This document shows, in pieces, positions 1-5,338 of a stretch of DNA of 5,338 nt. The first letter of the stretch is position 1; the number at the start of each line of letters is the position of its first letter. The position numbers were made by a program, and so were the translations under genes. Below the pieces are notes generated by a model. The model did no database searches, had not been told where the DNA came from, and saw only the letters and a list, made by a program, of their open reading frames with translations. This stretch comes from Acidobacteriaceae bacterium (lineage in GTDB: Bacteria > Acidobacteriota > Terriglobia > Terriglobales > Acidobacteriaceae). Location: the NCBI GenBank assembly GCA_027311125.1, contig DAICZO010000013.1, positions 1-5,338 on the forward strand. Reading direction: 5' to 3'.

Positions 1-168
<168 letters not shown>

Positions 169-215
169 CGTTCTCAACTCTCTTTTTTAAGGTACTCGCA
201 AACCCTGCTGCCAAC

Positions 216-244
216 AAAAAGAGAGCCCAGCGCTCCGGGCTCTC
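216..244 (-). terminator. Intrinsic terminator of lpdA
   Basis: On the minus strand an 8-bp perfect stem, GAGAGCCC / GGGCTCTC (244-237 and 228-221), closes an 8-nt loop and is followed at once by a run of five T (220-216). It begins 23 nt after the lpdA stop codon. This is a textbook Rho-independent terminator. It should separate most lpdA transcripts from lipB, which starts 47 nt further on. On the plus strand the same stem has no T tract after it, so it acts in one direction only. Confidence 0.87.
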
Positions 245-267
245 CGCTCGTCTTATGCCTGACTGGC

Positions 268-1698
268 TTATACGTTGATCGACATGCCTTCCACACTGCT
301 GAAGCCATCCAGCAGCGCTTCAGCCACCGTCGGATGCGCGTGGATGGTGAACATCATCTCCTCCACCGTCGCCTCCAGTTCCAGCGCCGTGACGCACTCT
401 GCGATAATCTCCGTCGCATACGGCCCGATGATGTGGACGCCGAGAATCTCGCCGTACTTAGCGTCCGTCACCACCTTCACAAAGCCGTCGTGCGAGTCCA
501 CGATCGTGGCCTTGGAGTTGCCCACAAACGGGAACTTGCCGACCTTGACCTGGAAGCCCTTCTCCTTGGCCTGCGCCTCGGTCAGGCCCACGCTGGCGAT
601 CTGCGGATCGGTGTAGGTGCAGCCCGGAATGCGGTTGCGCTTGATCGGACGCGCATACTTACCGGCCAGCTTTGCCGCCACCACCATGCCCGCCATCATG
701 CCGACATGCGCCAGTTGCGGCATACCGCCGACGATGTCGCCCACGGCATACACGCCCGGCTCGGTGGTCTCCATCCACTCGTTGGTCATCACAAAGCCGC
801 GGTCAGGCACGATGTTGGTCTTGTCCAGCCCAATGTCGGCCGTGCGGGGCGAGCGGCCAACCGCCACCAGCACCTTCTCTGCCTGCTTGGTCTGCGGCTT
901 GCCGTTGGAGTCGGTGTACGAGACCAGCGCGCCGCCCTTGTTCTTCTCGATCTTGGTGTCCTTCACCGACAAGCTCACTTCGATGCCGCGCTTCTTGTAC
1001 AGCCGCAGCAGCTCCTTGCTGATGTCTTCATCCTCCACCGGCACAATGCGCGGCAGCATCTCCAGGATGGTCACCTCGGCGCCAAAGCTCTTGAAGATGG
1101 ACGCAAACTCCACGCCCACCGCGCCTGAACCGATCACCACCAGCGACTTCGGCATCTCTGCAATCTTCAGAATCTCGTAGTTCGTCAGGATGGTGTCATC
1201 GGCCTTGTAGCCCGGCAGCATGCGCGCGTCGGAGCCCGTCGCCAGCACCACCTTCTTCGCCTTCACCGTCTCGCTGGTGCCATCGGCGCGCTTCACCTCG
1301 ATGGAGTGGACGCCGTCCTTCGCCGGCCCGGTCAGCTTGCCAAAGCCCTTGATGGCGTTGATCTTGTTCTTCTTCATCAGGAAGTCGAGACCCTTGGTGT
1401 GCCGCGAGATCACGTCGTCCTTGCGCGCCAGCACGTTCTTCCAGTTCAGCTTGGGCGCAGCCACGTCGATGCCGAAGCGATCCGCATGCTTCAGGTGGTC
1501 CCACAGCTCGGCGGTGAACAACATCGCCTTCGTCGGGATGCAGCCCCACAGCAGGCAGGTGCCGCCCAGCCGGTCGTTCGCATCGATCAGCGCAGCCTTC
1601 AGGCCATACTGCGACGCCCGAATCGCACAGGTATATCCAGCCGGCCCACCGCCCACCACCACTACGTCGTAAATTGTCTCTGCCAAGGGTATCTCCAT
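268..1698 (-). CDS. lpdA: Dihydrolipoyl dehydrogenase (E3)
   Basis: This FAD flavoprotein oxidises the dihydrolipoyl arm of pyruvate and 2-oxoglutarate dehydrogenase and the glycine cleavage system, passing electrons to NAD+. All family landmarks are visible in the 476-aa frame: FAD-binding GGGPAG (16-21), the redox-active pair C48/C53 in GGTCLLWGCIPTKA, ATGSDA (153-158), NAD-binding GSGAVG (190-195) followed by E213 of the second Rossmann fold, the second FAD-contact motif GVYAVGD with D321, and the dimerisation-domain base HAHPTVAE with H455 and E460. Length is normal. The start is uncertain. The ATG at 1698 has AGGA directly against it, which is too close. A TTG at 1686 has GGAG (1696-1693) 6 nt upstream and gives MAETIYDVVVVGGG, a typical E3 N-terminus of 472 aa. 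The motif CLLWGC differs from the commoner CLNVGC. lipB lies downstream, beyond a terminator. Confidence 0.97.
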   Translation of the reverse strand: MEIPLAETIYDVVVVGGGPAGYTCAIRASQYGLKAALIDANDRLGGTCLLWGCIPTKAMLFTAELWDHLKHADRFGIDVAAPKLNWKNVLARKDDVISRHTKGLDFLMKKNKINAIKGFGKLTGPAKDGVHSIEVKRADGTSETVKAKKVVLATGSDARMLPGYKADDTILTNYEILKIAEMPKSLVVIGSGAVGVEFASIFKSFGAEVTILEMLPRIVPVEDEDISKELLRLYKKRGIEVSLSVKDTKIEKNKGGALVSYTDSNGKPQTKQAEKVLVAVGRSPRTADIGLDKTNIVPDRGFVMTNEWMETTEPGVYAVGDIVGGMPQLAHVGMMAGMVVAAKLAGKYARPIKRNRIPGCTYTDPQIASVGLTEAQAKEKGFQVKVGKFPFVGNSKATIVDSHDGFVKVVTDAKYGEILGVHIIGPYATEIIAECVTALELEATVEEMMFTIHAHPTVAEALLDGFSSVEGMSINV

Positions 1699-1723
1699 TC
1701 CTGCGTTATTCCGTAACTACAGA

Positions 1724-1752
1724 ATTTTACGCTCCACACCGCCACTCGTCGC
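1724..1752 (-). promoter_or_regulatory. Candidate lpdA promoter
   Basis: In the lpdA/Uma2 divergent spacer, the minus strand has TAAAAT (1729-1724), five of six matches to the sigma-70 -10 consensus. GCGACG lies 17 nt upstream (1752-1747), a weak -35 with three matches. Transcription would start near 1717, giving a leader of roughly 20-30 nt that contains the AGGA and GGAG elements before lpdA. The -10 is the only good part, and AT-rich hexamers arise by chance in spacers, so this is tentative. Confidence 0.3.
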
Positions 1753-1852
1753 GAATGCTTTTTAATCCCTGCGCGATAACCGATGCGACGGCAGAATAGC
1801 AAGCCCGCCGCCAGACCAGCCTCATTACGCGCCGTGCACCCCAAAGATTGCC

Positions 1853-1887
1853 TCGCCACCCGTTGGAACCTGCGCGATACTGTATCC
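1853..1887 (+). promoter_or_regulatory. Candidate promoter giving a leaderless Uma2 transcript
   Basis: TCGCCA (1853-1858; four of six matches to a -35) and GATACT (1876-1881; four of six matches to a -10) are 17 nt apart. Six bases separate the -10 from the ATG at 1888, so the transcript would begin at or next to the A of the start codon. No Shine-Dalgarno sequence lies in the usual place, which fits leaderless translation. This rests on geometry and partial consensus only. Confidence 0.33.
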
Positions 1888-2421
1888 ATGGCCAGCGCGA
1901 CGCTCATCCCGGTCAGCGAGTACCTGAACACCAGCTACCGGCCCGACTGCGACTATGTAGACGGCAAAATTCAGGAGCGCAACTTGGGCGAACGCGATCA
2001 CGCACTGCTGCAGGGAATTCTCACCGCAATCTTTTACAACCACCGCAAAGACTGGCAGGCCATCGCCCTTCCCGAGCAGCGCGTCCAGGTCGCACCCACC
2101 CGCTTCCGCGTCCCCGATATCTGCATCCTGCACCGCAGCGATCCCGTCGAACCCATTGTCCGCACCGCACCCTGGATCTGCATCGAAATCCTCTCGCCGG
2201 AAGACCGCCTCCAGCGCCTGCAAGAGCGCATTGACGACTACATCAGCATGGGCGTCGGCTATATCTGGGTCATCGATCCCAGAAGCCGCCACGCATGGGT
2301 CGCCAACACCTCGGGCCTACTGGAAACGCTCAACGGCGAATTCGTCGTCGAAGGCACACCCATCCGCATCTCCCTCACCGAAGTCTTCGCCGAGTTCGAC
2401 GAGATCCAGACGCAAGGCTAA
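1888..2421 (+). CDS. Uma2 family (DUF820) PD-(D/E)XK-fold putative endonuclease
   Basis: This 177-aa protein has the pattern of the Uma2/DUF820 family, a restriction-endonuclease-like fold with unproven function, abundant in Cyanobacteria and other environmental bacteria. Visible landmarks are the N-terminal YxxxxDYVDGKIQER segment (17-31) with E30, FRVPDICIL (73-81) with D77, the strand APWICIEILSPEDR (94-107) with E100, and YIWVIDPRSRHAWV (125-138). These are the positions where family members carry their acidic metal-binding residues. The lysine of the classic motif is not evident after E100, which is usual in this family. I chose the ATG at 1888 because family similarity begins there. The frame stays open back to 1783, but those 35 extra residues look non-native. 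No Shine-Dalgarno precedes 1888. The gene stands alone, divergent from lpdA and convergent with hemB, so context gives no function. No partner methyltransferase or antitoxin is present. Confidence 0.87.
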   Translation: MASATLIPVSEYLNTSYRPDCDYVDGKIQERNLGERDHALLQGILTAIFYNHRKDWQAIALPEQRVQVAPTRFRVPDICILHRSDPVEPIVRTAPWICIEILSPEDRLQRLQERIDDYISMGVGYIWVIDPRSRHAWVANTSGLLETLNGEFVVEGTPIRISLTEVFAEFDEIQTQG

Positions 2422-2440
2422 TCACTCGACGCTGCACTTC

Positions 2441-2462
2441 TGTTTGGCTTTCTAAGCCACAA
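2441..2462. other. Short hairpin between convergent genes, possible weak bidirectional terminator
   Basis: The 41-nt gap between the Uma2 stop and the hemB stop contains TGGCTT (2445-2450), a 3-nt loop and AAGCCA (2454-2459), a 6-bp perfect stem. It begins 3 nt beyond the hemB stop codon. Neither strand has a T tract after it, so it is not a canonical intrinsic terminator. Its place between two converging genes is the main reason to list it. Confidence 0.25.
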
Positions 2463-3452
2463 CTACCCCAGCACCTTCGCCGCATCCTTCGCAAAATAAG
2501 TCACAATAAAGTCCGCACCGGCCCGCCGAATCCCCAGCAGCGACTCCATCATCGCCCGCTCCGGCTCCAGCCATCCGCGCTGAAACGCTGCATGCAGCAT
2601 CGAGTACTCGCCCGACACCTGGTACGCGCCCATCGGCAGATCGTACCGCCCCCGCGCCTCGCGAATCACGTACAGATACGGCATCGCCGGCTTCATCAGC
2701 AGCATGTCCGCACCCTCCGCAATGTCCAGGTCGATCTCGCGCATCGCCTCGCGCATATTTGCTCCATCCATCTGGTAGCTGCGCCGGTCTCCAAACTGCG
2801 GAGCCGAGTCCGCTGCCTCGCGAAACGGCCCGTAGAACGCGCTCGCAAACTTCGCCGCGTAGCTCATGATCGCCGTCTGCTCCAGCCCGCCCTCATCCAG
2901 CGCGTCGCGCATCGCCGCAATCCGCCCGTCCATCATGTCGCTGGGCGCCACAATGTCCGCGCCCGCCTTGGCCAGCGAGGCAGCCGTCTTCGCCAGCAGC
3001 GCCACGCTGGAATCATTCTCTACCTCAAAGTGGTCGCCGTCCCGCGCCACAACCCCGCAGTGCCCATGCGACGTGTACTCGCACAGACAGACATCCGCAA
3101 TCTGCACCAGCGAGTCCAGCCTGCGATTCTTCTTCAACTCGCGCAGCGCCGTCTGCACAATGCCGTCCTCGGCCCATGCGCCCGTAGCCTGCTCGTCCTT
3201 CTCCGCCGGCAGCCCAAACAGCAGCAGCCCGCCAATCCCCAGCGCCGCGCACTCCTCCGCCTCTTTCACCGCCTCATCAATCGAGAGGTTGAAACACCCA
3301 GGCATCGAGCTGATCTCTTTGCGAACCCCTTCGCCCGGGCAGATAAACAGTGGATAGAGCAAGGCACTCGGCCGCAGATGCGTCTCACGCACCAGCGACC
3401 GCATCGCTTCAGTCCGGCGCAACCGCCGCAAACGCGTAGCAGGAAAGTTCAT
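2463..3452 (-). CDS. hemB: Porphobilinogen synthase (delta-aminolevulinic acid dehydratase), zinc type
   Basis: HemB condenses two 5-aminolevulinate molecules into porphobilinogen, a cytosolic step common to haem, sirohaem and other tetrapyrroles. The 329-aa length is normal and the protein looks complete. It shows the zinc-binding motif DVCLCEYTSHGHCG (120-133) with C122, C124 and C132, then PSDMMDGRI (170-178), the first active-site lysine K201 in MSYAAKFAS followed by FYGPFR, and the Schiff-base lysine K254 in LLMKPAMPYL. The C-terminal part contains YQVSGEYSM (277-285). The cysteines mark the Zn-dependent class rather than the Mg class with Asp/Ala at these positions. The start at 3452 is supported because PATRLRRLRRTEAMRSLVRET matches the usual N-terminal arm; beginning at M17 would lose it. 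No Shine-Dalgarno is visible. The zinc-ribbon gene ends 42 nt upstream on the same strand, so co-transcription is possible, though a -10-like site lies in that gap. Confidence 0.98.
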   Translation of the reverse strand: MNFPATRLRRLRRTEAMRSLVRETHLRPSALLYPLFICPGEGVRKEISSMPGCFNLSIDEAVKEAEECAALGIGGLLLFGLPAEKDEQATGAWAEDGIVQTALRELKKNRRLDSLVQIADVCLCEYTSHGHCGVVARDGDHFEVENDSSVALLAKTAASLAKAGADIVAPSDMMDGRIAAMRDALDEGGLEQTAIMSYAAKFASAFYGPFREAADSAPQFGDRRSYQMDGANMREAMREIDLDIAEGADMLLMKPAMPYLYVIREARGRYDLPMGAYQVSGEYSMLHAAFQRGWLEPERAMMESLLGIRRAGADFIVTYFAKDAAKVLG

Positions 3453-3464
3453 GCCAATAGTCTA
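3453..3464 (-). promoter_or_regulatory. Candidate -10 element placing hemB transcription at its start codon
   Basis: TAGACT (3464-3459) on the minus strand fits the TANNNT form of a -10 element and ends 6 nt before the hemB ATG. The gap upstream of hemB holds no Shine-Dalgarno in the usual window. A transcript from here would be leaderless. No convincing -35 stands 16-18 nt upstream; TTGCAG at 3490-3485 is 20 nt away. hemB may therefore have its own promoter besides any read-through from the upstream gene. Tentative. Confidence 0.3.
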
Positions 3465-3494
3465 AGCCGAATCACCAGCGGAAGCTGCAACCAC

Positions 3495-4064
3495 TCAGCT
3501 GCGGTCCGCCATCGCGTCATACTCCGCGCCCGAAACCTCCGGAGCCAGCACCAACAGCGTATAGATCCCCAGCGCCGTGCCCAGCGGAAACTTAACCAAC
3601 GCCAGGATCGCCGCAACAATCGCCAGCACCCGTCCCCACGGCTTGCGCGTCAGCAGGCTGTACCCCACCGCCGCCGCCAGCACCGACGCAATCACGACCA
3701 TCACTCCAATAAACGGTACCAACCCCGCCATGCCCATCGGCCAGCCACCGCCAAAGTTGCCGCCAAACGGGAATCCCCCCATGTGCCGCATCGCAAACGT
3801 CCGCAGGAAGAACATCCCCACCAGTCCGCCGATTACCCGATAGCCCGCGTAGACGCACCATAGAATCCCCATCGTCTGCAGGTGCCGCTGCACCCGCAAC
3901 CCCGCGCCAGGCGCAGCCATGGGCATCTGCGGCGGCAGCCCGCCATACACCGGTGGCCCAGACACCGGCGGCCCAGGCATCTGTGCTACAGCCACCGGCG
4001 CCCCGCACCGGCTGCAAAACCGAACCTCTTCTGTAATCGCAACGCCACACGCCGGACAGACCAT
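3495..4064 (-). CDS. Zinc-ribbon membrane protein of unknown function
   Basis: This 189-aa protein opens with a zinc ribbon, CPAC at 3-6 and CSRC at 17-20 (CX2C-X10-CX2C), as in many bacterial zinc_ribbon_2-type proteins. A Pro/Gly/Met-rich linker follows (about 27-55). After it come hydrophobic stretches at about 64-88, 113-137 and 146-175 (the last probably two helices), with a Gly/Phe/Met-rich loop between the first two (about 91-112). It is probably an inner-membrane protein with a cytoplasmic metal-binding head. I do not recognise a specific function. The start at 4064 is chosen because GGAGG (4075-4071) lies 6 nt upstream and the next codons give the first cysteine pair; an in-frame GTG at 4082 would add six residues and overlap that site. 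It lies 42 nt upstream of hemB on the same strand. No link to haem synthesis is shown beyond adjacency. Confidence 0.8.
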   Translation of the reverse strand: MVCPACGVAITEEVRFCSRCGAPVAVAQMPGPPVSGPPVYGGLPPQMPMAAPGAGLRVQRHLQTMGILWCVYAGYRVIGGLVGMFFLRTFAMRHMGGFPFGGNFGGGWPMGMAGLVPFIGVMVVIASVLAAAVGYSLLTRKPWGRVLAIVAAILALVKFPLGTALGIYTLLVLAPEVSGAEYDAMADRS

Positions 4065-4070
4065 CGCACA

Positions 4071-4075
4071 CCTCC
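4071..4075 (-). promoter_or_regulatory. Strong Shine-Dalgarno of the zinc-ribbon gene
   Basis: GGAGG on the minus strand, with 6 nt before the ATG at 4064. It is the best ribosome binding site in the window and decides the start over the GTG at 4082, which would lie upstream of it. Confidence 0.75.
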
Positions 4076-4115
4076 GTACCACTGGAGCGCTGGCCCGCGC
4101 TCACTCACTGGTACG
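4075..4115 (-). repeat. Two-tier inverted repeat in the leader of the zinc-ribbon gene
   Basis: An outer 7-bp arm, CGTACCA (4075-4081) with TGGTACG (4109-4115), encloses an inner 6-bp arm, GAGCGC (4085-4090) with GCGCTC (4097-4102), which closes a 6-nt loop. The arms are separated by an internal loop of 3 and 6 nt. As minus-strand RNA it would fold directly upstream of the zinc-ribbon start, and its last paired base is the first G of the GGAGG ribosome binding site. There is no T tract, so it is not an intrinsic terminator. It could be a leader hairpin or a palindromic protein-binding site in the divergent spacer. The pairing is seen directly; a function is inference. Confidence 0.42.
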
Positions 4116-4199
4116 CACCCGCTGCCACGCCGGTTCCATCGCCCAGCGCAATCACTCCCGGCTGGCATCCCGATGCTCATTGCTTTGCGCCCGGACGAT

Positions 4200-4212
4200 T
4201 ACGATAGGAGAT
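4200..4212 (+). promoter_or_regulatory. Start region of mutS2: -10-like TACGAT overlapping a close AGGAG
   Basis: TACGAT (4200-4205; four of six matches to a -10, TANNNT type) ends 7 nt before the GTG at 4213. AGGAG (4206-4210) lies between, only 2 nt from the GTG, shorter than an efficient Shine-Dalgarno spacing. Either the transcript is leaderless or the AGGAG acts at poor spacing. No clear -35 was found. Confidence 0.3.
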
Positions 4213-5338
4213 GTGAACCGCCTGTCTCTGCTCCCCACCATTCCGTCGCCCCTGCCCGAAACCAGCGCCGCCGCGCTGGAGTGGCCCCGCCTGCGCGACT
4301 ACCTTGCCACCCGCACCTTCTCCCCGCTGGGCCGCGCCTGGGTACTGGCGCTGCAACCCTCCGCCGACCTGGACTGGATCAACCAGCAACACCAGCGCAC
4401 GCAGGAGATGCAGCGCATGCTCTCCAGCGGCGGCAGCTTCGACTTCAACGGCCTCTTCGACCCCACCCTTCCACTGGACAAGGCCCGCATCGAAGGCGCC
4501 GCCCTGGAAGCCACCGAGATCCGCGACCTGCTGCATGTCGTCGAGCGCGTCGCCGCCTGGCGCAACCTGCTAGATCCCCACACCGCCACCGCGAACACCA
4601 CCCGCTACACCTGGCCCGGCATCGCGGAGCTCTCCGCACCCCTGCTCGACTACGACTTCGCCCCGCTGCTGCGGCTGCTGCGTGGCAAGATCGAGCCCGA
4701 CGGCTCCCTCAGCGACGACGCCTCGCCCGAACTCCGCCGCATCCGCCGCGCCATGGAGCGCCAGCACCGCGCCATCGAGGATAGCCTCCGCCGCGCCGCC
4801 CGCCACCTGCGCGAAGAGGGCAGCACCCAGTCCAGCACCGAAGACCTCATCACCATCCGCGGCGACCGCTTCGTCATCCCCGTCAAAGCCGAGTTCAAGC
4901 GCAAAGTGCCCGGCGTCATCCACGGCTCATCCTCCACCGGCCAGACCGTCTATGTGGAGCCGCTCGAGACCATCGAGCAGAACAACGAACTCGTCCGCCT
5001 GCTGGACGAAGAGCAGGCCGAGATCCACCGCATCCTCGTCGTCATGACCCACGCACTGGGCCAGAACGCCACCGCCATCCACCTCGGTACCTGCATCCTG
5101 GCCGAGGTGGAAGCCCACACCGCCCGCGCCCGCTTCGCCATCACCCTCAACTGCGTCCGCCCCGCCTTCTCATGCGGTCAGCCTGCTGCTGGCACCACCA
5201 ATAACTCTTCGTCCGACGATCCACAGCTTTCCCTCATCGCCGCTCGCCACCCCCTGCTGGAACTGCGCATGCGCACCGCCCACCGCGAGGCTGGCAACGA
5301 AGGGCCCGCGCCAACCCCCGTCCCCCTCACCATCATCC
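4213..5338 (+). CDS. mutS2: Endonuclease MutS2, N-terminal 375 codons (partial, runs off the right edge)
   Basis: MutS2 is a MutS-like ATPase without the mismatch-recognition domain; members suppress homologous recombination or act on stalled ribosomes, usually through a C-terminal Smr nuclease domain. The frame is open from 4213 to the end. The N-terminus has ALEWPRLRDYLATRTFSPLGR (about 21-41, the family's 'LEF..i...l...a.s..G' pattern). It is followed by LRRIRRAMERQ (174-184), LITIRGDRFVIPVKAEFKRK (212-231), VPGVIHGSSSTGQTVYVEP (233-251), NNELVRLLDEEQAEI (257-271) and ARHPLLELR (344-352), all in family order. The cut falls just before the expected Walker A segment, so ATPase and Smr domains are not visible; the family is near 780-800 aa. 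GTG at 4213 is the best start, since no upstream in-frame start with homology exists. Residues about 320-338 are a Ser/Asn/Thr/Asp-rich linker with atypical codons. Divergent from the zinc-ribbon gene. Confidence 0.94.
   Translation, partial: MNRLSLLPTIPSPLPETSAAALEWPRLRDYLATRTFSPLGRAWVLALQPSADLDWINQQHQRTQEMQRMLSSGGSFDFNGLFDPTLPLDKARIEGAALEATEIRDLLHVVERVAAWRNLLDPHTATANTTRYTWPGIAELSAPLLDYDFAPLLRLLRGKIEPDGSLSDDASPELRRIRRAMERQHRAIEDSLRRAARHLREEGSTQSSTEDLITIRGDRFVIPVKAEFKRKVPGVIHGSSSTGQTVYVEPLETIEQNNELVRLLDEEQAEIHRILVVMTHALGQNATAIHLGTCILAEVEAHTARARFAITLNCVRPAFSCGQPAAGTTNNSSSDDPQLSLIAARHPLLELRMRTAHREAGNEGPAPTPVPLTII

Noticed and set aside
186..214. TTGGCA-17-CTTAAA as a lipB promoter on the minus strand
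   Set aside because: The -35 is good, but the -10 matches only three of six bases and the start would fall inside the lipB ribosome binding site, so I did not list it as a feature.
1747..1790. Inverted CGTCGC / GCGACG pair 32 nt apart in the lpdA/Uma2 spacer
   Set aside because: Six bases at that distance are expected by chance in GC-rich DNA, and the flanks do not extend the pairing.
1783..1887. 35-residue N-terminal extension of the Uma2 frame
   Set aside because: It has no Uma2 similarity and no Shine-Dalgarno at 1783. The family N-terminus begins at the ATG at 1888.
2295..3863. 522-codon plus-strand open frame opposite hemB and the zinc-ribbon gene
   Set aside because: It is antisense to two well-supported genes. 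Its Arg/His/Gln/Pro-rich composition is what a GC-rich gene read backwards produces, with no motif or start signal.
4116..4199. Remainder of the zinc-ribbon/mutS2 spacer searched for a small gene or a promoter
   Set aside because: No frame with a ribosome binding site and no convincing -35/-10 pair was seen on either strand.
3882..4784. 300-codon plus-strand open frame spanning the zinc-ribbon/mutS2 spacer
   Set aside because: It overlaps mutS2 in another frame and the zinc-ribbon gene in antisense. It is Arg/Pro/His-rich with no recognisable domain.

Overview
This GC-rich window carries five protein genes and the start of a sixth, almost all housekeeping. The protein style (a Zn-type HemB, an E3 with a CLLWGC redox motif, a Uma2 protein) and the high GC content suggest a soil-type Acidobacteriota, perhaps of the Terriglobales. 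That assignment is inference from sequence style; no rRNA or other marker lies in the window.

Layout. From the left edge to about 1.7 kb the minus strand carries the 5' part of lipB (1-168, cut by the window edge) and, upstream of it, lpdA (268-1698). A clear intrinsic terminator lies between them. LipB builds the lipoyl arm of 2-oxoacid dehydrogenases and LpdA reoxidises it, so this is a small lipoate-function cluster. Reading rightward from lpdA, across a 0.19 kb divergent spacer, is a Uma2/DUF820 PD-(D/E)XK-fold protein (1888-2421). It converges on hemB (2463-3452, minus), a complete zinc-type porphobilinogen synthase of haem biosynthesis. Upstream of hemB on the same strand is a zinc-ribbon membrane protein (3495-4064, minus). 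Divergent from it, the N-terminal 375 codons of mutS2 (from 4213, plus) run off the right edge just before the ATPase core.

Regulation. lpdA and the zinc-ribbon gene have recognisable Shine-Dalgarno sequences. The Uma2 gene and hemB have none, but each has a -10-like hexamer ending 6 nt before its start codon, and mutS2 has a similar one 7 nt before its GTG. This is the geometry expected for leaderless transcription. The zinc-ribbon gene has a two-tier inverted repeat directly abutting its ribosome binding site.

I found no tRNA, rRNA, CRISPR array, insertion sequence or phage gene, and no convincing undescribed multi-gene system. The points most worth following are the leaderless-looking starts, the leader hairpin, the likely TTG start of lpdA and the variant redox motif of LpdA.
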